Shown piece after piece: positions 9,079-18,118 of a stretch of DNA of 64,000 nt (positions within the stretch are counted from its first letter, which is position 1; the number at the start of each line of letters is the position of its first letter). Both the position numbers and the translations under genes were made by a program. Under the pieces are notes generated by a model. The model did no database searches. It was not told the DNA's origin and was given only the letters and a program-made list of their open reading frames with translations. The stretch is from a virus. Location: the IMG/VR virus record IMGVR_UViG_3300028569_002417, positions 124,001 to 188,000 of that record. One strand, given 5' to 3'.

Positions 9079-10475
9079 TTCAAATCCCCTAACAAATCTT
9101 TAAGCTTTGCCATGGGTTCATCCCAATTTCTTGGTTTTATTTGCCTTAGCAGTGTTACATTTTCACCATACCAAGGGGTTTTCTCTGTTGAGTGACACCA
9201 AGTGTAGTATGCTGAAATTGGAATGAAAATATAAACCTTTTTGCCTTGTGATGCAGCCATATGAGCAATACTTGTGCATGATGTAATGACAATGTCAAGA
9301 TTACTGATTAGGGCAAAAGTATCTTCAATTGTTTCTAGCTTATCATTATAATCAACAATATTAGGGAAATCAACAGTTTCTTCTACTCCATCATCTCTTT
9401 GCAGACTAATGAAATGAGCATCAATATGACCAATATTTGAATAAAGCTGAGAGACAGGATAGGATCGATGTAGATCTTGTTCGTAATTCTTACTTCCCTT
9501 CCAACGAATACCGATTTTCGGCTTATCTGTTTCAATTTTCCATTTGTTCTGGAATTCTGGACAAGGTTTTAGATATGGTTCTTTCCATAAATCTGCATAT
9601 CCAAGATTCAAATAAATTGGTAATTGCATTGAATATGTCCACATGACATCAGGCATATGCAATGCTTCTTCCAAATCTTGAATGACAGGATAACCATTTT
9701 TTACAAAAAGGTCAGTTATTCCTTGTCTATCATTTTTTTTATTTTTCTGTGTAGCTTCATACCAATAGGCATTAATGCCACGTTCTTTCAAATGATTCAT
9801 AAATCGAATATTGATGATCTCATCGCCGATTCCTGCTTCGGCATAAACAACAAGGTTTTTTACATCTGGAGAACCTTGCCAAAATGGCAGATTCAAAGCA
9901 TTATTTTTTGCAAATATTGTTTGTGTATTCCAAAGTTTCATCTTGGCTCCACCCAAGAGAAATTGTCTCATTCCTTTTTGGAATTTATCTTCATAAAGAT
10001 AATATGTCCCCAAGTTGAATTCAATCTTATCACGAATTTCTTCAGGAATATCATCGCTCAACAATGCTTTTTCAAGTATTTTTTGAGCTTCAGGTTTTCT
10101 GTTTAGCAAATAAAGAGCATAAGACTTATGAAGTTCGATTTCACCAGATGATCCTGCTCCTTCATTGAAGCCAATGTATATCATTGCCTCTTCTGGCATA
10201 TTGGCGCTGTTGTAAACATTTATAAGATTGCTTCTTGTTACAAATACATGTTGTGCTGTTGGAGCAACAATTAAAGATGCCTTACCATGCTTTATTGATT
10301 TCTTATATTCTTTTATCTTAAAATAACATTTAGATAAATTATCATGTTGACCAAATAGTGAAGCTGATTCGGCAAAAGCATCAAGACATTGAACTGCAAG
10401 GTCTTTATGCCCAATTTTTTCAAGAGCAATTATAAATGGCTCTAGATCGCTTATGCCTTGTGGTTCTTGGCTCAT
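9075..10475 (-). CDS. TPR protein with C-terminal GT-B glycosyltransferase domain
   Basis: A 466-residue two-part protein. About residues 1-170 are helical TPR-like repeats (LAVQCLDAFAESASLFG, 'KCYFKIKEYKKSIKHGKASL'). About 195-460 resemble a GT9/GT41-type GT-B half: 'VVYAEAGIGDEIINIRF', 'PKIGIRWKGSKNYE', 'HFISLQRDD' and 'VITSCTSIAHMAASQGKKV'. The combination resembles bacterial TPR glycosyltransferases that modify proteins, such as flagellins or adhesins. It overlaps both neighbours by 4 nt. Confidence 0.75.
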   Translation of the reverse strand: MSQEPQGISDLEPFIIALEKIGHKDLAVQCLDAFAESASLFGQHDNLSKCYFKIKEYKKSIKHGKASLIVAPTAQHVFVTRSNLINVYNSANMPEEAMIYIGFNEGAGSSGEIELHKSYALYLLNRKPEAQKILEKALLSDDIPEEIRDKIEFNLGTYYLYEDKFQKGMRQFLLGGAKMKLWNTQTIFAKNNALNLPFWQGSPDVKNLVVYAEAGIGDEIINIRFMNHLKERGINAYWYEATQKNKKNDRQGITDLFVKNGYPVIQDLEEALHMPDVMWTYSMQLPIYLNLGYADLWKEPYLKPCPEFQNKWKIETDKPKIGIRWKGSKNYEQDLHRSYPVSQLYSNIGHIDAHFISLQRDDGVEETVDFPNIVDYNDKLETIEDTFALISNLDIVITSCTSIAHMAASQGKKVYIFIPISAYYTWCHSTEKTPWYGENVTLLRQIKPRNWDEPMAKLKDLLGDLN

Positions 10476-10777
10476 AGGTTCCTGATATATTGTTCGACTT
10501 TGTAGAAGTCTCCTACAATTCTACTGATACGGGAGTCTTTATCTTTTTCAACTAGTTCTTTTGATGGAACATTTTCACCCATATCTTGAATGAACTTCTC
10601 CAATCCAACTAAGTAAGACCAAAACCAATATTTTCTATTCCTAAGCCTTTTTTGAACATCCTTAACATATGTCTTCCAAGGAATTTTCCATTTTTTGAAA
10701 ATAACTACATATCTTTCCATCATCATGCGATTCTGTTCATCATAAAATTCAGGTTCAAAATCAGGACTGTCAAGCAT
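10472..10777 (-). CDS. Hypothetical protein (101 aa)
   Basis: The frame starts after AAGGATTTT and overlaps the TPR glycosyltransferase by 4 nt. It is rich in aromatic and basic residues (KKWKIPWKTYVKDVQKR, 'YWFWSYLVGLEKF'). No signal peptide or known motif. It is first in the operon reading into the glycosyltransferases, so it may be an accessory subunit; this is inference only. Confidence 0.65.
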   Translation of the reverse strand: MLDSPDFEPEFYDEQNRMMMERYVVIFKKWKIPWKTYVKDVQKRLRNRKYWFWSYLVGLEKFIQDMGENVPSKELVEKDKDSRISRIVGDFYKVEQYIRNL

Positions 10778-10836
10778 AAAATCCTTATTGATAAATTTAA
10801 CCCATTGCTATCTCGACACCGATATGATTTTCAATT

Positions 10837-11520
10837 CTAGACTTGCCATTTTTTTTTGTAAACACCCTTCATGTCATGAGTCATCTCATTTAATCTGTCG
10901 CCCATAAGTCTATGTGAGGCACTAAACTCATGATAAACATGGCTACCATTTACAAGAAAATGTTTTATATTCAACTTTTTCAAGGAATTAGCATAATCGT
11001 TGTCTTGATACCAGAATAAAAAATTCTCATCTAAAATTTTATTTTCACATAACATTTTTCTTTCAGCACAAATACACCAACCAACTAAATATTTTTCTAC
11101 TTCATATCCTTCCAAAAATTGTGATTTATATTCATCTGGAGTTAGTATTACCTTATGACGATTTGGCTCAAGAGGAGAAGCACTCTTCATATTATGAAGA
11201 ATCATGGTCTGAAGAAGAATCTCTGCTGAATTAGGACCAAATATCAAATCATTATTGCACATTAAGACAAAATCAGACTCGCAATATTGTAAACCTATGT
11301 TAAGGAATTTATTGTAATTAAAATCCTCACAAGGATGAATAACTTTACATCCATTATAGAAAAAAGAATCATTGTCTGAAGAACTGTTTGTTTCAACAAT
11401 TATTACATTTAACGACAAATTAGTATTGTTGCGAAACAAAGATGAGACACATCTTTGTGTAAGACCATAAAAAGACAAGTCTTTCGTGTAAGAAAGAATT
11501 ATAACATCTAATTTTTGCAT
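10837..11520 (-). CDS. Glycosyltransferase family 2
   Basis: A 227-residue GT-A protein. 'LDVIILSYTKD' is the GT2 N-terminal strand, 'VIIVETNSSSDN' the nucleotide-binding region, and 'DFVLMCNNDLIFGPNSAEIL' holds the ND-type metal site. 'DENFLFWYQDNDYANSL' matches the 'de.fF.y.eD.dl..r' acceptor/base motif of rhamnosyltransferase-like GT2 enzymes. AGGTGG precedes the start, inside the end of the helicase gene. Confidence 0.85.
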   Translation of the reverse strand: MQKLDVIILSYTKDLSFYGLTQRCVSSLFRNNTNLSLNVIIVETNSSSDNDSFFYNGCKVIHPCEDFNYNKFLNIGLQYCESDFVLMCNNDLIFGPNSAEILLQTMILHNMKSASPLEPNRHKVILTPDEYKSQFLEGYEVEKYLVGWCICAERKMLCENKILDENFLFWYQDNDYANSLKKLNIKHFLVNGSHVYHEFSASHRLMGDRLNEMTHDMKGVYKKKWQV

Positions 11521-11523
11521 GAA

Positions 11524-12975
11524 TCAACCACCTAATTCCAACTCCTTAATTTCAACATTATGGCCTTCTTTCTTCAAAATATCAATTCTTTTGTTGCTAT
11601 GATCTTCCAGATAATCATTAATTTCAAAAACAAAGTCAAAATAATTCAATCTTTCTTTGTCATCTGCCGTTCTTAGTCCACGACCCATACGCTGAATAAT
11701 CATGTGATCAGCCTGACCACCAGCAGCGTTAATTAAATTGTTTGGATGGACGTTGATTCCAGTATTGAAAATTTGCTGAGTCGCAATTGCAATTAAATCG
11801 CCTTTAGCCTTCTGCAATTCTTTAATTACCGACTTTCTGGTAACGGCATTATCCTTGCCTTGAACCCAAAGACTATTGGGAAGAAGCTTATTTAGAGCAT
11901 CTCCATGGGCAATCCTATCAACTAGAATAAGAGTTCTTCCTCTTAGACTCTTAGCAAGACGAGTCACGACATCATGAAAATGAAAGCTTTCGGCAATTCC
12001 ACGAGTTACTGCATCGATATAAATATCATGTGGAATTTTTGGTTCACGGATTGGATAAAATATACACTTGCTCTTTGCCAAAATTCCACGGTCTTGCAAT
12101 TCAGAAGTAGTTAGAACTCCACCTTCTGCTGACTTAATCTTCAATATTGGCCCAAAGAAACCACGAACATAAAATTTTTGAACTTGATCTTTGCCACCAA
12201 ATTTGAAAGGTGTAGCACTTACTGCAACACGAATATCAGCAGACTTGAGACGACGATAAACAGCTTTTGGTAAAGCACTCATCATATCATGAATTTCATC
12301 GACAATAAGAACTTTTATTTTGGGTAATACTTTTTCCATTTTGGCAATAGATTGAACAGTTGCGACTGTGATCATACTGGGATTAACACTTCCTCCCCAT
12401 AATGAACCAACATTCGGCAATCCCCATTTAACAAACTCATCATAATTTTGCTGAGCCAAACTAGCTCTGTTCTGTAAAACCAATGTAGGTGTATTAGGAG
12501 CAATAGTTTTAAGGATACCGAGCATTACCAATGATTTTCCAGCAGAAGTAGGAGCATAAATCACACCTCTTCTGTGCTTAACAACTTGATTTATCATTTC
12601 AACTTGATAATCATAAAGTTCAAGAGACTTGATCTTGTCGCCAATACTGTTCGTTTCTGGAAGCCATTGATTAAGAAAAAGTTTGTCAACTTCTTGATAG
12701 GCGAAAAGGCTCTTAGTTCTTAAGTCTTCAACTGTATATTCTGTCTTGAAATGATTCAAAACAGCACTGACTTCAGGAAGCAAGCCAGTCAAAAATTTAC
12801 CTGTTTCTAATGCGAAAAAATTGATGAAGCCATCCCATTTCTTCATCTTATAAGCACGGTTGTGAAAATAATTTTTATCACGAAAACGCAATCTGTCCCA
12901 TAACTCTGTTCTAATTTTCATATCATCAGACAAGAAAAAAGAATAATCATTGTTGATTCGGAGGATGTTGGTCAT
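11524..12975 (-). CDS. uvsW: UvsW-like superfamily 2 DNA helicase
   Basis: A 483-residue helicase, close to T4 UvsW in length. It has an N-terminal substrate-binding region (about 1-110), a Q-motif-like 'YDYQVEMINQ', Walker A APTSAGKS (141-148), Walker B 'LIVDEIHDMM' with DEIH at 226-229, motif III 'VSATPF', and motif VI 'QRMGRGLRT'. UvsW-type enzymes branch-migrate recombination intermediates and unwind R-loops, moving T4 from origin- to recombination-primed replication. A DEDDh exonuclease lies immediately upstream. Confidence 0.85.
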   Translation of the reverse strand: MTNILRINNDYSFFLSDDMKIRTELWDRLRFRDKNYFHNRAYKMKKWDGFINFFALETGKFLTGLLPEVSAVLNHFKTEYTVEDLRTKSLFAYQEVDKLFLNQWLPETNSIGDKIKSLELYDYQVEMINQVVKHRRGVIYAPTSAGKSLVMLGILKTIAPNTPTLVLQNRASLAQQNYDEFVKWGLPNVGSLWGGSVNPSMITVATVQSIAKMEKVLPKIKVLIVDEIHDMMSALPKAVYRRLKSADIRVAVSATPFKFGGKDQVQKFYVRGFFGPILKIKSAEGGVLTTSELQDRGILAKSKCIFYPIREPKIPHDIYIDAVTRGIAESFHFHDVVTRLAKSLRGRTLILVDRIAHGDALNKLLPNSLWVQGKDNAVTRKSVIKELQKAKGDLIAIATQQIFNTGINVHPNNLINAAGGQADHMIIQRMGRGLRTADDKERLNYFDFVFEINDYLEDHSNKRIDILKKEGHNVEIKELELGG

Positions 12976-13060
12976 CTTTTTTTAACTTCTCCTGAGATTG
13001 CTCTTTTGCACGAGACTTAATTAACCCAGATCTTGGGCCTGTAGTCTTCCTCTTTTTCAC
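12947..13060 (-). CDS. Possible 37-residue basic ORF coupled to the exonuclease stop
   Basis: A GTG at 13060 overlaps the exonuclease TGA as GTGA, the arrangement used elsewhere in this window. The 37-residue product starts (V/M)KKRKTTGPRSGLIKS, is Lys/Arg rich, and overlaps the start of the helicase gene by 29 nt. T4 also has a small uvsW.1 gene next to uvsW, but I see no specific similarity. Confidence 0.3.
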   Translation of the reverse strand: MKKRKTTGPRSGLIKSRAKEQSQEKLKKDDQHPPNQQ

Positions 13061-13686
13061 CTTTTTTCTTCCGCAACACATTCTTTATTTATCAACTTGT
13101 GTCTCAATAATTTAACCACTACTAAAGCATCTTCGATTGCTGTATGAGCAACTTCTCCTGCGATGCCTGCTCTTTCCATACACTTTTTCATGTCAGGAAG
13201 AGAATCATCATTTTCCAAATCAAAATACAATATAGCAGGATCTATAGAACGATTTAGAAAATAAATGCTTCCCCAATCCTTAATTTTTGATTTAAGGAAA
13301 GGAATGTCGAAAGAAGATAAATTCTTACCTGCTGGATTTATATAAATATTGCCATTTTTATCATTTTGATTATAACCATTTTTGAGAAAAAAGGCGGTAA
13401 GAGCAGTTGGTAAATGGTCTATCGCTATAAAATGAATGTCTTGATTTGGACAATATTCCATATTTTTCTTTTTAGCCATATCAATTTTTTTGAATATTTC
13501 CGAATGCATGCTTAAGGCAAATGGATTGCCCTTGTAGTTGTCCTGCATAAATATAGCTTGGAATCGAGGAAGTTCTTCAAGTGGCTTTGGGTTTTTCAAA
13601 TCATCTAAAACAACAGCAAACTGTAATATATCGCTGTTTTCCTGAGAAAGACCTGTTGTTTCAATGTCAATGCTAGCAAATTTCAT
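13057..13686 (-). CDS. DnaQ-like DEDDh 3'-5' exonuclease
   Basis: A 209-residue protein with ExoI 'SIDIETTGLS' (Asp7, Glu9), ExoII 'LSSFDIPFL' and ExoIII 'AHTAIEDALVVVKLL', giving the full D-E-D-H-D set. It may be a DexA-type exonuclease or a stand-alone proofreading unit. The second idea is attractive because the phage polymerase at 25297 has lost exonuclease residues. GAGG lies 8-9 nt before the ATG, behind a sigma70-like promoter. Confidence 0.8.
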   Translation of the reverse strand: MKFASIDIETTGLSQENSDILQFAVVLDDLKNPKPLEELPRFQAIFMQDNYKGNPFALSMHSEIFKKIDMAKKKNMEYCPNQDIHFIAIDHLPTALTAFFLKNGYNQNDKNGNIYINPAGKNLSSFDIPFLKSKIKDWGSIYFLNRSIDPAILYFDLENDDSLPDMKKCMERAGIAGEVAHTAIEDALVVVKLLRHKLINKECVAEEKR

Positions 13687-13721
13687 GATTTTGACCTCAT
13701 CAGAACGGTCTCCAAGTGCTT

Positions 13722-13750
13722 ATTGTACAGGAGTTTTTGGGAAAATTCAA
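13722..13750 (-). promoter_or_regulatory. Sigma70-like promoter for exonuclease-uvsW
   Basis: On the minus strand TTGAAT (13750-13745), a 17-nt spacer and TACAAT (13727-13722) precede the exonuclease start by about 35 nt. Confidence 0.5.
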
Positions 13751-13772
13751 GAAGAATAAGTTTTGTGGCATG

Positions 13773-13797
13773 AAGTGCTAAATATATAAGGAGAAAA
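13773..13797 (+). promoter_or_regulatory. Late-type promoter element AAGTGCTAAATA plus strong RBS
   Basis: AAGTGCTAAATA (13773-13784) is followed by TATAAGGAG and then the start at 13805. The same 12-mer lies upstream of the gene at 20861 on the minus strand. CTAAATA resembles the gp55-type late octamer TATAAATA of T4 and variants reported for relatives. Confidence 0.45.
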
Positions 13798-13804
13798 GTC
13801 AAAT

Positions 13805-14344
13805 ATGGCTGATGATTACACAATACTTAATCCCGGCGTTGGCGGGGATGTCATGGATGAATCACTTGTGGTTTATCCATCGTCTCCCACTAATCGCAAA
13901 AGACCCCGTGTTGTCATTACAGGGGAAGGTATTGATGATATAGTCCCAGCGCAAGTGACGAACCCTGTTGGAGATGAGTTCGGTTTAGTAACTAGACCAA
14001 TAGTTCCTAGCTACCCCGGAACTGAAGCAAATACGTTTGGAGATGTAGCTCTTGTTTTAACATCAACCGAAACAACAGTTGTCACTTATACTGTTCCAGC
14101 AAACAAAACATTTTATTTTATTGGATTTGTTGTTAGCGGAAATGCCAATGCTCTTTTTAAGCTTTATGTTGATGGAGTTGCAGTATTAGCTGGTCGTAGT
14201 TCAGTAGCAAATTTAACACTCAATTTGACTTACAGCTATTCTCCAATCAAAGTCCCAGAAGGAGTTACAATCGTTTTGAAAGTAACTCATGAGGTTTCTG
14301 TTGGTTGTGACTTTGAAGGAACAATACTAGGCTATATTCTGTAA
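13805..14344 (+). CDS. Putative virion protein (beta-rich, 179 aa)
   Basis: The start has AGGAG 10 nt upstream, behind a late-type promoter element. The first 75 residues are Pro/Gly-rich and low in structure. About residues 80-179 alternate hydrophobic and polar in beta-strand fashion ('TTVVTYTVPANKTFYFIG', 'ALFKLYVDGVAVLAG', 'VPEGVTIVLKV'), suggesting a jelly-roll-like domain seen in phage decoration or fibre proteins. It is convergent with the collagen-like fibre genes. Role inferred from context. Confidence 0.6.
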   Translation: MADDYTILNPGVGGDVMDESLVVYPSSPTNRKRPRVVITGEGIDDIVPAQVTNPVGDEFGLVTRPIVPSYPGTEANTFGDVALVLTSTETTVVTYTVPANKTFYFIGFVVSGNANALFKLYVDGVAVLAGRSSVANLTLNLTYSYSPIKVPEGVTIVLKVTHEVSVGCDFEGTILGYIL

Positions 14345-14347
14345 AAT

Positions 14348-17300
14348 TTAGCCTTCTCTCCATCTACTCCAGAATGTATTATTCCTAACCATTTCTTCGT
14401 AGGTATGGGTTGCAAATCTCTTATGTGCAGCGCCAGCCCTTATTCCAGAAAGTCTTACTACGACTTCAATTTCATTGTCGATAATCTTATCACTTTCCAC
14501 ATCAATGATAATAAGATTGTCTCTCACATAAGCTCCGACACTAACTGGCATAGATGGAACAACACTTACAGGTTTTATTGTGTTAAAGGCACAAACTTGT
14601 AACAACCGATCATCAATAAATTTTGAAACATTTTCTGTTTTATGTCCTAATCCACCAACCTTGAATATGACGATATCCTCAAATCTAACTTCTGGCATTT
14701 CTACACAGATAAGTTCAACATATTCAGTTCCTTGTGAAGTAACAACAGGAAGAATCGCATACTTATCACCTTGTGGACCTTGAGGGCCTTGAGATCCTTG
14801 TAATCCATCTGCCCCAGCAGAACCTTGGAATCCTGCTCCTTGAGATCCTTGAGCTCCAGTTGGACCTGTAGGTCCAGTAGCGCCATTTGATCCTGCGGGT
14901 CCCGTAAATCCTATATCCCCTTGATATCCTTTTGTTCCACTTGGAACAAAAATTATGCTCAAAGATTCTTCGTTAAAAGGTGTTATTCCAGAAAGAGGTT
15001 GGACAACAATTTCATAAAAAACTCCATGATCTATTAAATAACCATTAACCGCCATTGTACAAATAGTTGATCCTGCGTTGTTGCCATTGATATAAATCAA
15101 ACCTGTAAAATTAGATCCATCATATAGATCATCAAAATAACTAATCCATAAACTTTGGTCAATACTATTAGCGTCAAATGCAGAAATATAAATTCTAGTA
15201 ACAGAACCTATCGAAAAATCGTTAAAACGAATTTTTCCACTACCGGGAGGAGTAGTTGGCGCATTAGTTACATCAGGATTAAATATATACTTTACACCAC
15301 CTTTATCTCCAATTCCTTGATTTCCTTGTAACCCTTGAAATCCGTCTGCTGGTCCTTGAAGACCTTGATTTCCTTGATTTCCTTGATATCCAAATCCTTG
15401 CAATCCTTGAAAACCTTGAAGACCTTGAAGACCTTGAAGACCTTGAAGACCTTGAAATCCTTGAAATCCTTGATGTCCTTGATTTCCTTGATTTCCTTGG
15501 TAACCTTGATTTCCTTGTTCTCCTTGAAATCCATCTGCTGGTCCTTGAAGTCCTTGATTTCCTTGATTTCCTTGGTAACCTAGACCTTGATAACCTTGAT
15601 TTCCTTGATAACCTTGATAACCTTGATAGCCTTGATTTCCTTGGAATCCGTCTGCTGGCCCTTGGAACCCTTGTCTTCCTTGATTACCTTGGAATCCTTG
15701 GAATCCTTGGAACCCTTGATTGCCTTGATTACCTTGATTTCCTTGGAATCCTGCACCTTGATTTCCTTGATTTCCTTGATTTCCTTGCTCTCCAACATCT
15801 CCTTGATAGCCTTGTTCTCCTATTCCTTGCCATCCTTGATGACCCTGTTCTCCCTGATGACCTTGTGGTCCTAATTCTCCTTGACTTCCTTGAACTCCTG
15901 TAGGTCCAGTATTGCCAGTATCTCCTTGGACTCCCTTAAATCCTTGTTCTCCTACACGTCCTTGACTTCCTTGATGTCCTTGTTCTCCTTGAGGCCCAAT
16001 CTCTCCTTGACGGCCTTGATGGCCTTGATAACCTTGATATCCACGATCTCCTTGATAACCTGCTCCTTGTCTTCCTTGATATCCTTGTTGACCTTGATAT
16101 CCTTGAAATCCTCTTGTTCCTTGAATTGGTCCTACGTTTTCCCATTGCGATCCGTCCCATATAATTCCATCTCCAACTTGTGCTGGGCTGGTATCTGCCC
16201 TAATTGGGGCAGGTACTGGACCAGATCCACAATCAGCATTTGCAGTATCAATCAAAATATACATGTCGCCAAAGCTTGGCGCTAAAATAACACAATTAAT
16301 ATATTGCCATGATTCAGAACCTCTTATTGCTATAGAAGGTCCAATTTCACCTTGATTTCCTTGATTTCCTTGATAACCAATATCTCCTTGATTTCCTTGA
16401 TAACCTTGTTCTCCTTGATATCCAGAACCTTGATATCCTTGATAACCTTGGTTTCCCTGATTTCCTTGATATCCTTGTTCTCCCTGATATCCCTGATCTC
16501 CTTTAGATCCTACTACTCCTTGATGTCCTTGTCTTCCTTGAAGTCCTATTGGCCCTGTATCTCCTAATTCACCTTGTGGTCCTTGTAAACCCGTTCTTCC
16601 TGTTGGTCCTTGTAGACCATCTCTCCCTTGTTGTCCAACACCTCTTTCTCCTTGACGACCCTGAGAACCCTGAGGTCCAGTATCGCCAATATCTCCTTGA
16701 CTTCCTTGACTTCCAATATCTCCTTGGCTTCCTTGGCTTCCAATATTTCCTTGATTTCCTTGATAACCAATATCCCCTTGATTTCCTTGGAATCCTTGAT
16801 TACCTTGTTCTCCCTGATTTCCTTGATTTCCTTGATAGCCAATATCTCCTTGATTTCCTTGGAATCCTTGATCTCCTTGATTCCCCTGATTACCTTGTTC
16901 TCCCTGATTTCCTTGATTTCCCTGATAACCATATCCTTGATATCCTTGATTACCTTGAGATCCTTGATCTCCTTGATCTCCTTGAGCGCCAATAACTCCT
17001 TGGGAACCTTGAGATCCTTGATTGCCTTGATAACCACGTTCTCCTTGATTTCCTTTTTCTCCTTGAGCACCAATTTCTCCTTGGCGACCTTGACGACCTT
17101 GATTTCCTTGTAATCCTATATCGCCCTTTTCTCCTTGAACTCCAATTTCTCCTTGGCGACCTTGACGGCCTTGATTTCCTTGATATCCTTCGCCTTTTTC
17201 TCCTTGTGATCCTTGCGCTCCTGTCAGTCCAAGATCACCTTGATTTCCTTGCAGGCCAATAATGCCTTGCAATCCTTGATATCCTGCTCCTTGTGTTCCT

Positions 17301-18094
17301 TGTGCTCCTGTTAGTCCAAGATCACCTTGATTTCCTTGATTACCTTGATTTCCTTGATATCCTGCTCCTTGTGTTCCTTGTGCTCCTGTCAGTCCAGCAT
17401 CACCTTGATTTCCTTGCAGGCCAATAATGCCTTGCAATCCTTGATATCCTGCTCCTTGTAGTCCTTGCAGTCCTTGTAATCCTTGTTCACCTTGAACTGT
17501 ACTTGGAGAACCTTGAGATCCTTGTGCCCCACGACCTCCTTGGCGACCTTGAAAACCTTGTAGTCCTTGTAATCCTTGAGTTCCATCAATTCCTTGATAA
17601 CCTATAACGCCTTGATATCCAGCACCTTGAAGACCTTGATATCCCTGAAGGCCAATAACGCCTTGATTTCCTATGATTCCTTGATATCCAGCACCTTGAA
17701 GACCTTGATATCCAGCACCTTGATTGCCTTGAAGTCCTTGATCTCCTTGATAGCCTGCTGGTGTTCCTTGATATCCTACAATTCCTTGTAAACCCTGATT
17801 GCCTTGAACTCCTACAATTCCTTGTAAACCTTGATTTCCTTGTGGACCCTGAACTGTACTTGGAGAACCTTGAGCTCCTTGCGAGCCTGCTCTTCCCTGC
17901 GGACCTTGAAGTCCTGTTGTTCCCGGAGTTCCTTGGCTACCTTGTGGACCTTGTTTTGATGCGTCAACTTGTGCGGAAACGACAAAGTCACGAATGTCTT
18001 GTGCGGTAATGCCACCTTCACTATTGTCGGCAAATATGCACAACAATTCTTCTTCTGTTCTTAGTGTTCCCGACTGGTTACATTGATTTGCCAT
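14348..18094 (-). CDS. Giant collagen-like fibre protein 1 (1248 aa)
   Basis: The head, residues 1-47 (MANQCNQSGTLRTEEELLC...), is nearly identical to that of the neighbouring fibre and probably anchors it to the virion. Hundreds of Gly-X-Y triplets follow, mostly with Gln in the third position (GNQ, GYQ, GLQ, GFQ). Two non-collagenous inserts interrupt them: one around 'ESWQYINCVILAPSFGDMY', one around 'GKIRFNDFSIGSVTRIYI'. The C-terminal ~110 residues (from 'KYAILPVVTS') form a globular tail similar to fibre 2. Proline is scarce and Lys triplets are few. The DNA is a mesh of short TTGATTTCC-like repeats, which explains the long spurious frames on both strands. Confidence 0.85.
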   Translation of the reverse strand: MANQCNQSGTLRTEEELLCIFADNSEGGITAQDIRDFVVSAQVDASKQGPQGSQGTPGTTGLQGPQGRAGSQGAQGSPSTVQGPQGNQGLQGIVGVQGNQGLQGIVGYQGTPAGYQGDQGLQGNQGAGYQGLQGAGYQGIIGNQGVIGLQGYQGLQGAGYQGVIGYQGIDGTQGLQGLQGFQGRQGGRGAQGSQGSPSTVQGEQGLQGLQGLQGAGYQGLQGIIGLQGNQGDAGLTGAQGTQGAGYQGNQGNQGNQGDLGLTGAQGTQGAGYQGLQGIIGLQGNQGDLGLTGAQGSQGEKGEGYQGNQGRQGRQGEIGVQGEKGDIGLQGNQGRQGRQGEIGAQGEKGNQGERGYQGNQGSQGSQGVIGAQGDQGDQGSQGNQGYQGYGYQGNQGNQGEQGNQGNQGDQGFQGNQGDIGYQGNQGNQGEQGNQGFQGNQGDIGYQGNQGNIGSQGSQGDIGSQGSQGDIGDTGPQGSQGRQGERGVGQQGRDGLQGPTGRTGLQGPQGELGDTGPIGLQGRQGHQGVVGSKGDQGYQGEQGYQGNQGNQGYQGYQGSGYQGEQGYQGNQGDIGYQGNQGNQGEIGPSIAIRGSESWQYINCVILAPSFGDMYILIDTANADCGSGPVPAPIRADTSPAQVGDGIIWDGSQWENVGPIQGTRGFQGYQGQQGYQGRQGAGYQGDRGYQGYQGHQGRQGEIGPQGEQGHQGSQGRVGEQGFKGVQGDTGNTGPTGVQGSQGELGPQGHQGEQGHQGWQGIGEQGYQGDVGEQGNQGNQGNQGAGFQGNQGNQGNQGFQGFQGFQGNQGRQGFQGPADGFQGNQGYQGYQGYQGNQGYQGLGYQGNQGNQGLQGPADGFQGEQGNQGYQGNQGNQGHQGFQGFQGLQGLQGLQGLQGFQGLQGFGYQGNQGNQGLQGPADGFQGLQGNQGIGDKGGVKYIFNPDVTNAPTTPPGSGKIRFNDFSIGSVTRIYISAFDANSIDQSLWISYFDDLYDGSNFTGLIYINGNNAGSTICTMAVNGYLIDHGVFYEIVVQPLSGITPFNEESLSIIFVPSGTKGYQGDIGFTGPAGSNGATGPTGPTGAQGSQGAGFQGSAGADGLQGSQGPQGPQGDKYAILPVVTSQGTEYVELICVEMPEVRFEDIVIFKVGGLGHKTENVSKFIDDRLLQVCAFNTIKPVSVVPSMPVSVGAYVRDNLIIIDVESDKIIDNEIEVVVRLSGIRAGAAHKRFATHTYEEMVRNNTFWSRWREG

Positions 18095-18118
18095 TTTTTA
18101 TTCTCGCTCTTTATTAAG

